A stretch of 64,000 nt of DNA from Sphingobacterium humi (GCF_009768885.1 NZ_WSQA01000016.1:1-64000), one strand, 5' to 3'; counted from the first letter of the stretch, positions 45,592 through 54,943 are shown. The notes: generated from the letters alone by a model not told the origin. A program made the numbers and translations.

Positions 45592-46770
45592 ATGAGAAAT
45601 TTAGTTAAATTAATTGCATGCATATTTATCTATTTAGTTGTTCAGAGCTGTGAAGAAGAGCCTCGAATGGATTATATAGATACTAACGGTGAAGCACCTG
45701 CCCAAGTGTCAAATATCGTCGTGGAAAATACCCCTGGAGGGGCAATCCTGAAATATAAATTGAATAAGGATGTCAATTTAGCCTATGTAAAAGCCGTTTA
45801 TGAAATTACCCCCGGAGTATTGAAAGAAAGTAAGTCTTCCATATACTCAGATACCTTAAAGCTTGAAGGTTTTGGAAATACCCAGGAGCATGAAGTAAAG
45901 GTGTATAGCGTAGGTAGAAATGAAAAGGTTTCCCAACCCGTTATCGTCAAGGTAAAGCCTTTAATTCCGCCGGTAACCTTGGCTTATGATGACCTGAGCA
46001 TTGAAACGGCATTTGGTGGTGTTCGGGTAAGAATAAAAAACCAACTCAAAGCAAATCTAGCCATCGTAATTGATGCCGATACAGCAGGAAAAGGGGTGCT
46101 AAGGCCTCTTCAAACTTTTTATACCGCTGTAGATTCAGGAACATTTACCGTGCGGGGACTGTCCAGTAAGGATATGCAATTCTCCGTTTACCTCCGTGAT
46201 CGGTGGGGTAATAAATCACTCGCAGTGGTGAAGAACCTTACGCCCCTGTTTGAGAAATCTGTTCCCAAACCATTTGCAATGTATCAATTGCCAACAGATC
46301 AGCCCGCATTATCTGGTTCCTATGCCTTAACAAATATGTGGGATGGGGTCGCAAGTGCTGCTATTTATGCCTCTAGGAATAATACACCGATGCCGCAATG
46401 GTTTACAGTAGATTTAAAAATTCCTGTGGTATTAAGTCGTATGAAAGCACACCAGCGTGTACAGAACTTTACCTACAACTACTCCTGCGTCAAAGCTTTC
46501 GAATTATGGGGGAGTAATAATCCCGCTTCTGATGGTAGCTGGGAAGGTTGGTCTTTGATAGGGAAATTTAACTCCTTTAAACCTTCAGGAACGCCCTTAG
46601 GAACGCTAACAGCTGAAGATATAGCCTACGGATACCGGGATGGGGAAGATTTTGAAATGCCTGATACACCACCGGCATATCGGTATGTAAGGTTTAAAAC
46701 CACAGAAACTTGGATGCTCGGTGCCAATCAAGTTACAATTTCGGAGCTGTCATTTTGGGGAGAATTCTAA
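45592..46770 (+). CDS. Surface lipoprotein, DUF4959/DUF5000-type
   Basis: A 392-residue lipoprotein (lipobox LVVQSC, Cys20). After the anchor come two fibronectin-like beta domains: about 35-125, PAQVSNIVVENTPGGAILKY, and about 130-225, PPVTLAYDDLSIETAFGGVR. A C-terminal galactose-binding-like jelly roll (about 235-390, TNMWDGVASAAIYASRNN, ending VTISELSFWGEF) follows. This architecture matches DUF4959/DUF5126/DUF5000 lipoproteins found third in SusC/SusD operons, presumed surface glycan-binding proteins. The start at 45592 is preferred because it gives a proper signal peptide. It follows the SusD gene by 23 bp. Confidence 0.85.
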   Translation: MRNLVKLIACIFIYLVVQSCEEEPRMDYIDTNGEAPAQVSNIVVENTPGGAILKYKLNKDVNLAYVKAVYEITPGVLKESKSSIYSDTLKLEGFGNTQEHEVKVYSVGRNEKVSQPVIVKVKPLIPPVTLAYDDLSIETAFGGVRVRIKNQLKANLAIVIDADTAGKGVLRPLQTFYTAVDSGTFTVRGLSSKDMQFSVYLRDRWGNKSLAVVKNLTPLFEKSVPKPFAMYQLPTDQPALSGSYALTNMWDGVASAAIYASRNNTPMPQWFTVDLKIPVVLSRMKAHQRVQNFTYNYSCVKAFELWGSNNPASDGSWEGWSLIGKFNSFKPSGTPLGTLTAEDIAYGYRDGEDFEMPDTPPAYRYVRFKTTETWMLGANQVTISELSFWGEF

Positions 46771-46790
46771 GGATTAAATACTAGAAAATT

Positions 46791-47879
46791 ATGAATAATA
46801 TTAAATATTTAATTTGGAGTTGTTTGTGGATTATCTCCATGACATCTTGTAAAAAAATGGATAGTACCTACAAGGAATACGTAGTTCCAAGCGGCATTGT
46901 ATATCCAGGAAAGGTAGTAGAGGCAAATTTCAAGTCTGGGTTAAATGAAGCACAACTAAATTGGAATAGAGGTTCAGATCCTAAAGTAACGAAAGCTAGG
47001 GTGTATTGGAACTATTATAAAGATTCTATTGACGTTCCTATGCCAATTGACCAAAGTAATGTATCATGCACCATAAAAGATTTAGAAGAAAATTTCTATA
47101 CCTTTATTATTAAAACCTTAGACGATGATGGTCATATTTCAGTGCCAGTAGAGGTTTCTGGCGGCGTATTAGGGGAACGGTTTAAATCTTCTTTATCAAA
47201 TCGGACAGCAGCACCAAAGGTCAACATCGATAATTCTGTTTCCATTACGTTTACTCCAGTAAATAGTACTAGCGACCTTGTGAAGTCTGAAATTGAATAT
47301 ACATCGGTGAACGATCAAGTAAAAACAGTTACCATCGATTCAAATGTTAATTCCATTTTAATAGATGATTATAAATTAGGGAGCACCTATAAAATGAGAA
47401 CTTATTTTATGCCGGAAACGGCCTTTGAGTCAATCGTTAGTTCGGATGAAACCTATACGATAACCAAGCTAAATAAGCAAGAATGGAAAATAGCAGGATA
47501 TTCGAGTTTTTACAATACGGATACACCCGCTAAAATGATAGACGGGAATCCTGCAACGCGATGGGGAACACTCTCACCCCATGTATACCCCCATTTTTTT
47601 ACCGTAGATTTTGGTGTCCAACGAACTTTAAGTTCTTTTAGTCTTTGGAGACAAACTCCAAGTAATGAAGAAGGTCCGAATGAAGTGCAATTTTTAGGAA
47701 GCGATGACAATATCAATTTTGTGGATTTAGGAAATTATCCCTTTAATCGGCAAAGTAGCGCAGAACAAATTTACCAATTGGCGGAACCAAAAACTTTTCG
47801 ATACCTTAAGGTTAGACAAATTAATGGGCCCAAAGCTTATGTTGTAATGGGAGAATTCGATGTAACGGCAAAATTTTAA
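46791..47879 (+). CDS. Surface lipoprotein, DUF4998 plus discoidin-like domain
   Basis: A 362-residue lipoprotein (lipobox SMTSC, Cys20). The N-terminal part (about 30-230) has the DUF4998-like pattern YVVPSGIVYPGKVVEANFKS and KARVYWNYYKDSIDVPM. The C-terminal part (about 235-360) is an F5/8-type C (discoidin) carbohydrate-binding domain with PAKMIDGNPATRWGTLS, FFTVDFGVQRTLSSFSLWRQ and YLKVRQINGPKAYVVMGEF. It is a probable accessory glycan-binding protein on the cell surface. Last gene of the operon, 20 bp after its neighbour; a hairpin terminator follows at 48064. Confidence 0.86.
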   Translation: MNNIKYLIWSCLWIISMTSCKKMDSTYKEYVVPSGIVYPGKVVEANFKSGLNEAQLNWNRGSDPKVTKARVYWNYYKDSIDVPMPIDQSNVSCTIKDLEENFYTFIIKTLDDDGHISVPVEVSGGVLGERFKSSLSNRTAAPKVNIDNSVSITFTPVNSTSDLVKSEIEYTSVNDQVKTVTIDSNVNSILIDDYKLGSTYKMRTYFMPETAFESIVSSDETYTITKLNKQEWKIAGYSSFYNTDTPAKMIDGNPATRWGTLSPHVYPHFFTVDFGVQRTLSSFSLWRQTPSNEEGPNEVQFLGSDDNINFVDLGNYPFNRQSSAEQIYQLAEPKTFRYLKVRQINGPKAYVVMGEFDVTAKF

Positions 47880-48063
47880 CGAGATAAGGAAGGTGCGTTC
47901 TACCATAAAAGTATACGCTCTTTCCTGTTATCACAAATACGTCATTTATACATCGTGACCTGAGAGCAATTAAGGAAACAATTCTGCTGAATCTCAGATT
48001 TTATGTCAATTATTCAGAAAATAGGGCTGAATGTAAATGTAAAGAAAGAGTGTAGGCTGTAGA

Positions 48064-48119
48064 TGCGCAGAATACGGAGCTTTGAGATGTAAGTTTCGTA
48101 TCCTGCGCATTGTTTTTCT
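48064..48119 (+). terminator. Terminator of the glycan-uptake operon
   Basis: 13-bp stem (TGCGCAGAATACG, 48064-48076, with 48097-48109, one mismatch), a 20-nt loop and then a T-rich run TTGTTTTTCT. It lies between the operon and the convergent 36-residue ORF and may serve both. Confidence 0.75.
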
Positions 48120-48135
48120 ATGGATGCGCATGTCA

Positions 48136-48246
48136 TTATGCGGCATTTTGCTCCGTTTCGTCTTCTATTTCTAAAATAGCTAATAATAGCAGGTAAGATC
48201 CCTTGTCTAATCCTAATTTTGAGGCTTTTTCTTCTATACTTTTCAT
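48136..48246 (-). CDS. 36-residue small protein, paralogue of 1677-1787
   Basis: Starts MKSIEEKASKLGLDKGSYLL and is identical in protein sequence to the copy at 1677-1787 through residue 30 (LLLAILEIEDE). The last six residues are TEQNAA instead of NENKAA. Silent codon differences show the protein, not just the DNA, is conserved. The same 14-bp motif lies 52 bp upstream (48298-48311). As at the other locus, an IS4 3' end lies just upstream (48368). Function unknown; a short acidic amphipathic peptide without Cys, Ser/Thr-rich core or double-Gly leader signal. Confidence 0.65.
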   Translation of the reverse strand: MKSIEEKASKLGLDKGSYLLLLAILEIEDETEQNAA

Positions 48247-48297
48247 GGTGGTCAAGCTTAAAGTTAAACTATTAGATGTTATATGGTTTTCAATAAT

Positions 48298-48311
48298 CAA
48301 GATTTATGCAT
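48298..48311 (-). promoter_or_regulatory. Conserved upstream motif of the 36-residue ORF
   Basis: ATGCATAAATCTTG on the minus strand, 52 bp before the start, identical to 1837-1850 although neighbouring bases differ. Candidate promoter core or operator. Confidence 0.4.
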
Positions 48312-48367
48312 TTTGGTTGCAAATCCCATAAAATCCCTAAAAATATCAATTAAGAACTATATTTTTT

Positions 48368-48799
48368 CAGTACTGTCCTAAATGAATTTTTTGTCATAAA
48401 AAATCCTTCTCCATTTGTGTTCAATTGAAGAATTTGGTTAATTACTGGAAAGGTATCCTATGTGTGTTACTAAAAGAGCACATATTGTCCTTTTTTATCG
48501 GGAGGTTTTCCTGAAATGAACGGATCATCCGCCCATTTCCACAGATCAATTTTCACGAATATGTTCAGCCTGATAAAGTTGACCAGATTCGAGAGGTTCC
48601 AGTCGTACTTTGCTTTCTTCTGAATGTACTTAAAGAGCAGGATCCCGATAAGTGCAGTCCATTTTTGAATGTACACTGCATTTTCAGATGTTCCCACAAA
48701 ACTGGTTACCTTAAGCCGTTGTTTGAGGTGCTTGAAGAAGGTTTCAATCTCCCAACGTTCTTTATAGAGCGCTGCTACGGTGGCTGGTTTCCAGGAGAA
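48368..48799 (-). pseudogene. IS4-family 3' fragment with transposase C-terminus
   Basis: It begins at the terminal repeat CAGTACTG (48368) and extends 432 bp through the last about 108 transposase codons, including the intact YREK signature (YKERWEIETFFKHLK). Homology stops at SWKPATVAALY, where unrelated DNA supplies an in-frame ATG-containing extension to 48874 (MKPTIFAGVYNQDHILSYYT). The DDE aspartates are gone, so it is inactive. The right side has no matching IS4 end, so a deletion removed the 5' two-thirds. Confidence 0.92.
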
Positions 48800-49324
48800 T
48801 GTCAGTAACGCTAAGGTGTAATATGAAAGAATATGATCTTGATTGTACACACCTGCGAAAATTGTAGGCTTCAAACATAACTACAGCACATAGTAGCAAT
48901 TGGATATCTATTTCGCTTTATATCCTTAGAAGCTGGAGGCTAGCTTCATCTAGGTTTGGACTCGACTGTTCAGGCTACTCATTAAAAAATGTCCTATGTT
49001 TGGGAGCATCATGAAAATTGCTTTTTTAGTGGTGACCTACAAGTAAGAATGATAAAATATTAATAGGTCGGTTTAGATGGGCTGGACAGCACTAAATAAT
49101 GTTATTGATTAAAGTCATTAGGAATGACCATGGATGAATAAATAGTTTGAAGGTTCAATAAGCGACAAAAAAATGGGGCTTATGAATTATGATCTTCATA
49201 AACCCTGTTTGAATATTTTGACATATTGAAATTGTCATAAGTAATGTTTGTCCCGCTTAGAAATAAAAAATGGGTAGTCTTCAGAACCTTTGATAATCCT
49301 ATCGCAAAGGCTTTTTGGTTGAAG
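48800..49324. other. Intergenic, nothing recognised
   Basis: AT-rich DNA between the IS4 fragment and the 3' end of the exported protein gene. No open frame, hairpin terminator or recognisable relic was seen apart from the short IS4-fused extension. Confidence 0.4.
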
Positions 49325-50305
49325 TTAATTTTCGATAGCTTCATTCGTTTGTGCCAACCGCTGTGACCCTACATTGGCAGGGCAGGCAATATCATCAGTA
49401 GCATCATATAATAATACTTTTCCCGCTAATTTATCAATAGTTTCTTGTGGAACATGAATCTGTGTTCTTGTTCTAGAATAACCACTAGGGAAATAACGAA
49501 TATAATATCCATCAGGATGATAGCTCCATATTCCACTTGGTGTATCTTGTCGAACCGGCGCCATACCTGCTAAAATAGCATATTGCTCAAATTCTGCTAA
49601 CGTGTAATTTCCTGAAGAAACAAGCTCCCTGATTTGATTTTCTGCCTCAAAAACTGCCTGTATTTCCTTGGGTAGTTTGTTTTTTGCCTCCTGCATCACA
49701 TCCAAAGGCAAAATACCTAAAGCTCCACCTTCGAGTTGTAAAAGCTGCTTTGGTGAAAGGAGTTTTAAGGCCGTTACCTTGACAGAGCCCGCATAATTGC
49801 TAAATTTTGTGCGTGCAATAATAGTCCATAATAACATTTGAATATCTTCTTGTTTTACCTCGGGATGGTTTTCAGCATTTTTTAGAATTGCTATAACAAT
49901 ATCCTTTTTCTTTCCCAGCGTAGGAGCATACATATAGCCATCCCCCGAGGAAGGAGCGTAGGTGCCAGCCTTTAGACAGTAGCTTTTATTAACTATTTCA
50001 AAATTACCCGCTTGAAGCAAGAAGTTACCATCCTTGTTTTTTGATAAAGTTTTTAGTGAAGTGAATGAAACCTCTGATTGAAAATCTGGCATTTTTTCAT
50101 TAGCTCTGTCTACATCAGAAAAATTAGTGCTAATGGGCTCAGGTTCCTTTAATATTTTATCAATCCCTAACAGCTTAACGCCTTTAGCAGTAGTTGCCTT
50201 TGAGGCCTTTTCCAAAAGGTTGCCAAATTGTGCGTACGAAACTGATGACCATGTCATGGTCAACAGAAGTATTACAGTTGTTAATAAATATTGGTTTTTA
50301 TTCAT
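49325..50305 (-). CDS. Exported protein of unknown function
   Basis: A 326-residue protein with signal peptide (YLLTTVILLLTMTWSSVSYA, cleavage probably before QFGN). The mature part has YCLKAGTYAPSSGDGYMYAP near 108, KQEDIQMLLWTIIARTKFSN near 152 and a Tyr-rich C-terminal IWSYHPDGYYIRYFPSGYSR. I recall similar GTYAP-x-GDGY and HPE-x-Q-x-DIQ-LLW blocks in secreted proteins of other gliding or polymer-degrading bacteria, but no named family or activity. Probably periplasmic. It is a single gene, followed on its 5' side by the IS110 insertion. Confidence 0.6.
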   Translation of the reverse strand: MNKNQYLLTTVILLLTMTWSSVSYAQFGNLLEKASKATTAKGVKLLGIDKILKEPEPISTNFSDVDRANEKMPDFQSEVSFTSLKTLSKNKDGNFLLQAGNFEIVNKSYCLKAGTYAPSSGDGYMYAPTLGKKKDIVIAILKNAENHPEVKQEDIQMLLWTIIARTKFSNYAGSVKVTALKLLSPKQLLQLEGGALGILPLDVMQEAKNKLPKEIQAVFEAENQIRELVSSGNYTLAEFEQYAILAGMAPVRQDTPSGIWSYHPDGYYIRYFPSGYSRTRTQIHVPQETIDKLAGKVLLYDATDDIACPANVGSQRLAQTNEAIEN

Positions 50306-50439
50306 GGTTTTAACATTTGATTTTAACCTCCCTGAGCACTAATATACACGGAAAATTGTTTTTTTAATGAAGAAATTATCAATCCATAAAGCATTCGGCT
50401 CGATGATTCGCAATAACAAAAAAAAACACATAAAAAACA

Positions 50440-50544
50440 TACATGATACATCGGGTATCACCAACAGCCATGAAAGTCACGGGCTCATAGTCCCAATAGG
50501 CATTTAGCCAAAACGGTATCTTAGTACCAATAAATATAAGACCT
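50440..50544 (+). ncRNA. Candidate IS110 bridge-RNA region
   Basis: IS110 elements of the long-5'-UTR type transcribe a structured bridge RNA from the end upstream of the recombinase. Here two small hairpins with GGG/CCC (CACGGGCTCATAGTCCCAAT) and GGTA/TACC (CGGTATCTTAGTACCAAT) stems stand in the 105 bp before the start codon. Boundaries and loop specificities cannot be set by eye. Confidence 0.35.
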
Positions 50545-51723
50545 ATGGCTGTCAGCGGATTACCCTTTATTCTTGATCGTGGTTGTGGACTGGATGTCCA
50601 CAAAGACACATTAGTTGCTACCATTAAAGGTAGTGATTTTGACACAGAGACAAAAACCTTCTTAACTTTTACGGATGACCTGTACAATTTAGTGGAATGG
50701 CTTCAAGCCCATTCCATTACACAGGTTGCCATGGAGAGCACTGGAGTTTACTGGCGACCAGTTTACGCAGTTTTGGAAGACTATTTTCACATCCTACTGG
50801 TCAATGCCCGGCATATCAAAAATGTTCCGGGACAGAAGACCGACAAGAAGGATAGCGAATGGATCACCAAACTGCTTCTTTCCGGTCTACTGAAGGGAAG
50901 CTTCATCCCACCACAACATATCCGTGAGCTCAGAGAGCTTTTCCGACATAGACGTAAGCTCATCGCTATGCGAACCGCAGAAAAAAATCGGTTACAGAAC
51001 ATCCTTGAATCCGCCAACATCAAACTGCGGAGCGTGGTCAGTGACGTATTTGGGGTAAGCGCCATGGAAATGGTTCGAGCCATGGCTAATGGTCAGGTCG
51101 ATCCCTTGCTATTGGCAAGTATGGCCAAGGGTTCATTGGTCAAGAAACACGCAGAGCTACTTAAGGCTCTCACGGGTAAGATTACAGATCACCACCGCTT
51201 CATGTTGAACCTAATACTGCAATCCATCGATCATATCAATCTTCAAATAGCACAATCAGAGGCTCAGATGGAACAGTACGCAAGGATCATGCACCAGGAG
51301 CTGAAACTACTGGAATCTATCCCAGGAGTATCTTCCAGAGTGGCATTGGGTATCGTTTCAGAAATCGGTACGGACATGGATCAATTTGCAACACATCAGA
51401 ACCTTTCTTCATGGGCTGGGGTTTGCCCGGGTAACAATGAAAGTGCAGGAAAGAAGTACTCCTCGAAAATAATACGTGGAAACAAGTATCTCAAGACAAC
51501 GCTCGTAGAGGCAGCATGGGTAGCCGCTAGATCCAAGGTAAATCCATTGCTTGCGGTCAAACATCATCAAATCGCTGCACGAAGAGGTCAGAAGAAGGCA
51601 ACAATAGCCATCGCACATAAAATCTTGATTGCAGCATATCATGTCCTGAGGGACAATGAACCCTATCAATTGCATCCACAGGATAAGAAAATACTTGAAA
51701 ATAGACGACTTAAAAAAAATTGA
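50545..51723 (+). CDS. IS110-family transposase/recombinase
   Basis: A 392-residue DEDD recombinase. The N-terminal RuvC-like domain (DEDD_Tnp_IS110, about residues 10-165) has GLDVHKDTLVATIKG with the first Asp, AMESTGVYW with the Glu, and KTDKKDSEWITKLLLSG with the last Asp pair. The C-terminal Transposase_20 domain (about 250-345) contains LLESIPGVSSRVALGIVSEI and WAGVCPGNNESAGK, including the serine region. IS110 moves without terminal repeats or obvious target duplication, so its exact ends are unclear. Intact frame. The next gene on the right (ndk) is not disrupted. Confidence 0.94.
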   Translation: MAVSGLPFILDRGCGLDVHKDTLVATIKGSDFDTETKTFLTFTDDLYNLVEWLQAHSITQVAMESTGVYWRPVYAVLEDYFHILLVNARHIKNVPGQKTDKKDSEWITKLLLSGLLKGSFIPPQHIRELRELFRHRRKLIAMRTAEKNRLQNILESANIKLRSVVSDVFGVSAMEMVRAMANGQVDPLLLASMAKGSLVKKHAELLKALTGKITDHHRFMLNLILQSIDHINLQIAQSEAQMEQYARIMHQELKLLESIPGVSSRVALGIVSEIGTDMDQFATHQNLSSWAGVCPGNNESAGKKYSSKIIRGNKYLKTTLVEAAWVAARSKVNPLLAVKHHQIAARRGQKKATIAIAHKILIAAYHVLRDNEPYQLHPQDKKILENRRLKKN

Positions 51724-52023
51724 CAGATTACAGAAACAATTGAGTACCCTTAAGAACACGTCTTACAAATAGAAGATCGACCTTTTTTTGGTGGTTAGAC
51801 TCCCCGGAAATAAAACTGATATCAGACGTTAAGAACCAACAGTTGATGCCTTTAGAGCTCGTAGAAAAAATTATACTCTTGTTTTTATTAATCAAGTTCT
51901 TTTCACGATAAATAATCATTCATAAGAAACAAAAACAAAATAGTCCCGACAAAAAAATAGACCCTTGAATAATCACTGGTCTAATATTTTATTGGATTGC
52001 ATTTAAAAAACAATAATAACTTT

Positions 52024-52049
52024 CAGAAAAAAAAGGGCAGAGCGCCCTT
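52024..52049 (-). terminator. ndk terminator
   Basis: On the minus strand, AAGGGC/GCCCTT arms are followed by eight T residues. It ends 23 bp after the ndk stop. Textbook rho-independent terminator. Confidence 0.88.
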
Positions 52050-52071
52050 CCTTAAGTCTTATGATAAGCAA

Positions 52072-52491
52072 TTAAAATCTCTCGAATTGCGAAAAAAAGA
52101 AATTCCCTTCAATTTCTGCATTTGCATCAGAATCTGATCCATGTACTGCATTAGCTTCAATGGAGTTTGCATACTTACTACGGATAGTACCTTCAGCAGC
52201 TTTAGTAGGATCTGTAGCCCCGATTAAAGTTCTAAAACTCTCAACAGCATTATCCTTTTCTAGAATTGCAGCTACGATTGGACCTGATGTCATAAAAGCA
52301 ACTAGTTCAGAATAAAAAGGACGGTCCTTGTGAATAGCATAAAAACTTCCCGCTTCAGATTCTGTTAAGTGGATGTATTTCATCGCCTTAATCTGGAAGC
52401 CGTCTTTAATTATGTCGTTTAAAATTGCCCCGATATATCCATTTGCTACTGCATCCGGTTTTATCATTGTAAAAGTTTTGTTTGTAGACAT
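52072..52491 (-). CDS. ndk: Nucleoside diphosphate kinase
   Basis: A 139-residue enzyme that transfers the gamma phosphate from ATP to nucleoside diphosphates to balance NTP pools. The fold is complete: N-terminal TFTMIKPDAVANG with catalytic-site Lys11, and the active-site His117 in NAVHGSDS, the phosphohistidine intermediate. Length is standard for bacterial Ndk. It is a core chromosomal gene transcribed alone with its own terminator. Its presence between the mob and tra modules shows that chromosomal DNA is interleaved with element DNA here. Confidence 0.98.
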   Translation of the reverse strand: MSTNKTFTMIKPDAVANGYIGAILNDIIKDGFQIKAMKYIHLTESEAGSFYAIHKDRPFYSELVAFMTSGPIVAAILEKDNAVESFRTLIGATDPTKAAEGTIRSKYANSIEANAVHGSDSDANAEIEGNFFFSQFERF

Positions 52492-53057
52492 TGTACTTGA
52501 TTTTTTCGCAAAGTTAATCTTTCCTAAGAATATACACTAAGAATATTAATAAAACCTGAAAATATCTGGTTATTTATTATCTTAAATAGTCAAGATATTG
52601 GTCATAGGTTGGTAGTCCTAAAGAACGTTACTTTGCGTGCTATATAATTGCTGTTCCGTTTTCTTTAGTATTTTTAAAATACTTTACATTACACATCATC
52701 TACAACTTTAAATTTATCAATCGTAAAGTTCATCTAAAAGATAAATTTGGAGTACCCGATTTGATAGTGTTAGCCTAAAATATTCCTCCTTTCCAGGAGT
52801 AAATGATTGAAATCTCAAAATACTGGTAAAAGAATAACCTTGCCCTTTTAGCGTGTAGTTGTTGGATATTGAAATTATTTATTTTTTAATATTCTAATAG
52901 TCAGGATTGTAGCCTTATTTTTTTGTTATAAGATGCAGTGTAGAATTGTATTAATGATGTTTTTTGTGTCTTTTTTTGAATTCGATAAACACTAATTTTA
53001 TGTTATTAACCTGGCCATCTGTAAGGCGTGTGGCGCAATGTAACCAAAAACAAATCT
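52492..53057. promoter_or_regulatory. Divergent intergenic region, ndk / ADP-ribosylglycohydrolase
   Basis: No coding frame. Promoters for ndk (left) and the next gene (right) must lie here. A TTTTTTTGTTATAAGATG segment near 52918-52935 could be part of the rightward promoter. Nothing else recognised. Confidence 0.35.
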
Positions 53058-54632
53058 ATGAAGAAGTACTTTATTATTCCAAAAATCATCCTTGGCATGC
53101 TTGCTGTTTGTTTATCAGCATCATCATATGCGCAAAACAGTTTACCTAAGCAAGCGAAAATTAAACCAGATGTGTTAAAAGATAAACTCAAAGGAGGTTG
53201 GGCAGGCCAAGTAATCGGTGTGACCTTTGGTGGTCCCACAGAGTTTAAATATAATGGAACGTATTTGCCGGATAATAAAGTAATTCCCTGGTTCGATGGC
53301 TACATTAAGAAAACAATGATCGAAATTCCAGGGCTTTACGATGACGTTTATATGGACTTGACATTTGTTGATGTTATCGAGAAGCATGGAATTGATGCAC
53401 CAGCTTCTGATTTTGCCAATGCCTTTGCCAATGCAGGTTACACTTTATGGCATGCGAATCAAGCAGCACGCTATAATATTTTAAATGGTATGATGCCGCC
53501 AGAATCGGGACACTGGTTAAATAATCCACATGCGGATGATATTGATTATCAAATTGAAGCCGATTTCGCTGGGTTAATGAATCCAGGGATGCCAAATTCA
53601 GCATCTGATATTTCGGATAAGGTAGGACATATCATGAACTATGGCGATGGATGGTATGGTGGTGTTTATGTCGGCGCACTATATACGATTGCTTATATCT
53701 CTGATGATGTAAACTTCGTAGTGAAAGAAGCTTTAAAGACCGTTCCCGAGCAGAGTGATTTCTACAAATGTATTGCCGATGTTATTAAATGGCATGCACA
53801 ATATCCAAATGACTGGAAACAAACATGGTTTGAAATTCAGAAGAAATGGTCTGAAGCGCATGGCTGTCCAGATGGAGCATTTGGTCCGTTCAATATCGAT
53901 GCGAAAATCAATGCTGCCTATATCGTCTTAGGATTATTGTATGGAAATGGAGATTTCACAAAAACCTTAGAGATTTCTACACGTGCCGGACAAGATTCAG
54001 ACTGTAATCCTTCCAATGCGGGTGGGGTATTAGGAACTATCTTAGGTTATGATAAAATTCCAGCATATTGGAAAATGGGTTTGAAAGAAGCTGAAGATAT
54101 AAACTTTAAGTACACGGATATTTCATTAAATAAAGTTTATGAAATCGGTTACAAGCATGCCTTACAAATGATCAAGAAAAACGGAGGTAAAGTGAGCACT
54201 AAAGAAATCGTCATCAATGTGCAACAACCGAAAGCAGTTCGATACGAAAAAGCCTTTGAAGGAACTTATCCCATTGAACGCCTACTCTTTGGAAATAAAT
54301 CATTGGTTTCAGAGCATGCCTTTGATTTTACAGGAACAGGCATAGTGATTAAAGGAAATGCCGTGAAAAATGCTAATATCAAAGAAGACTATACCTTCGA
54401 ACTCGCGGTTTATATCGATGGAAAAGAAGTAGAACGCACAAAAATGCCGACAGATTATCACTCTAGAAAACACGATATCTTCTGGAAATACCAATTGCCC
54501 AAAGGAAAGCATAATGTGAAAGTTGTGGTTACCAATCCTAAAAAAGGATACTATATCCGGATGAGCGACGCGATTATTTATTCTGATCAGCCAGTCGACG
54601 GCATTAATTTCCACGAACATAAACATGATTAA
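53058..54632 (+). CDS. Exported ADP-ribosylglycohydrolase-family protein
   Basis: A 524-residue exported protein; ATG 53058 gives a signal peptide (IIPKIILGMLAVCLSASSYA). Residues about 30-370 form the all-helical ADP-ribosylglycohydrolase fold (PF03747): LKGGWAGQVIGVTFGGPTEF, the acidic metal motif LYDDVYMDLTFVDVI and the C-terminal motif RAGQDSDCNPSNAGGVLGTI that binds the second metal. A beta-rich accessory domain fills residues 390-524. Family members hydrolyse ADP-ribose or related N-glycosidic bonds, but exported Bacteroidota versions are mostly of unknown substrate, perhaps nucleoside or glycan scavenging. Monocistronic with terminator at 54711. Confidence 0.88.
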   Translation: MKKYFIIPKIILGMLAVCLSASSYAQNSLPKQAKIKPDVLKDKLKGGWAGQVIGVTFGGPTEFKYNGTYLPDNKVIPWFDGYIKKTMIEIPGLYDDVYMDLTFVDVIEKHGIDAPASDFANAFANAGYTLWHANQAARYNILNGMMPPESGHWLNNPHADDIDYQIEADFAGLMNPGMPNSASDISDKVGHIMNYGDGWYGGVYVGALYTIAYISDDVNFVVKEALKTVPEQSDFYKCIADVIKWHAQYPNDWKQTWFEIQKKWSEAHGCPDGAFGPFNIDAKINAAYIVLGLLYGNGDFTKTLEISTRAGQDSDCNPSNAGGVLGTILGYDKIPAYWKMGLKEAEDINFKYTDISLNKVYEIGYKHALQMIKKNGGKVSTKEIVINVQQPKAVRYEKAFEGTYPIERLLFGNKSLVSEHAFDFTGTGIVIKGNAVKNANIKEDYTFELAVYIDGKEVERTKMPTDYHSRKHDIFWKYQLPKGKHNVKVVVTNPKKGYYIRMSDAIIYSDQPVDGINFHEHKHD

Positions 54633-54710
54633 TCAAATCGAGAAAATGGACCTATGCGATTGTTAAAAGAACAACTTTATTTTATTAGTAATCAATCCAA
54701 AACCCCCTAT

Positions 54711-54750
54711 GCTTTCAAGGTCATTTCGATGACCTTCGAAAGCCTTTTTT
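54711..54750 (+). terminator. Rho-independent terminator
   Basis: Long stem GCTTTC-AAGGTCAT/ATGACCTT-GAAAGC with a TTCG tetraloop, followed by CTTTTTTC. Terminates the ADP-ribosylglycohydrolase gene. Confidence 0.92.
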
Positions 54751-54943
54751 CGGCATAGCAGGTTAGACGTTCTAAAAAGGATTAAAGAGTTGACATAAAA
54801 AGCCGGTAATATGGATCAATGTCTTCTTGGTATGTGGACTTATCAATTACTGAAAAAATAAGTTAAACTAAAGATCTCTTATCATCAAGGTCATAATTGT
54901 TGATAGGCTACGTATTAATACTGATTTTAAATTATTAAACTAT

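Noticed and set aside
48800..48874. Small protein fused to the IS4 transposase tail
   Set aside because: The N-terminal extension is only the flanking DNA read in frame into a truncated transposase; there is no sign that it is a designed fusion.
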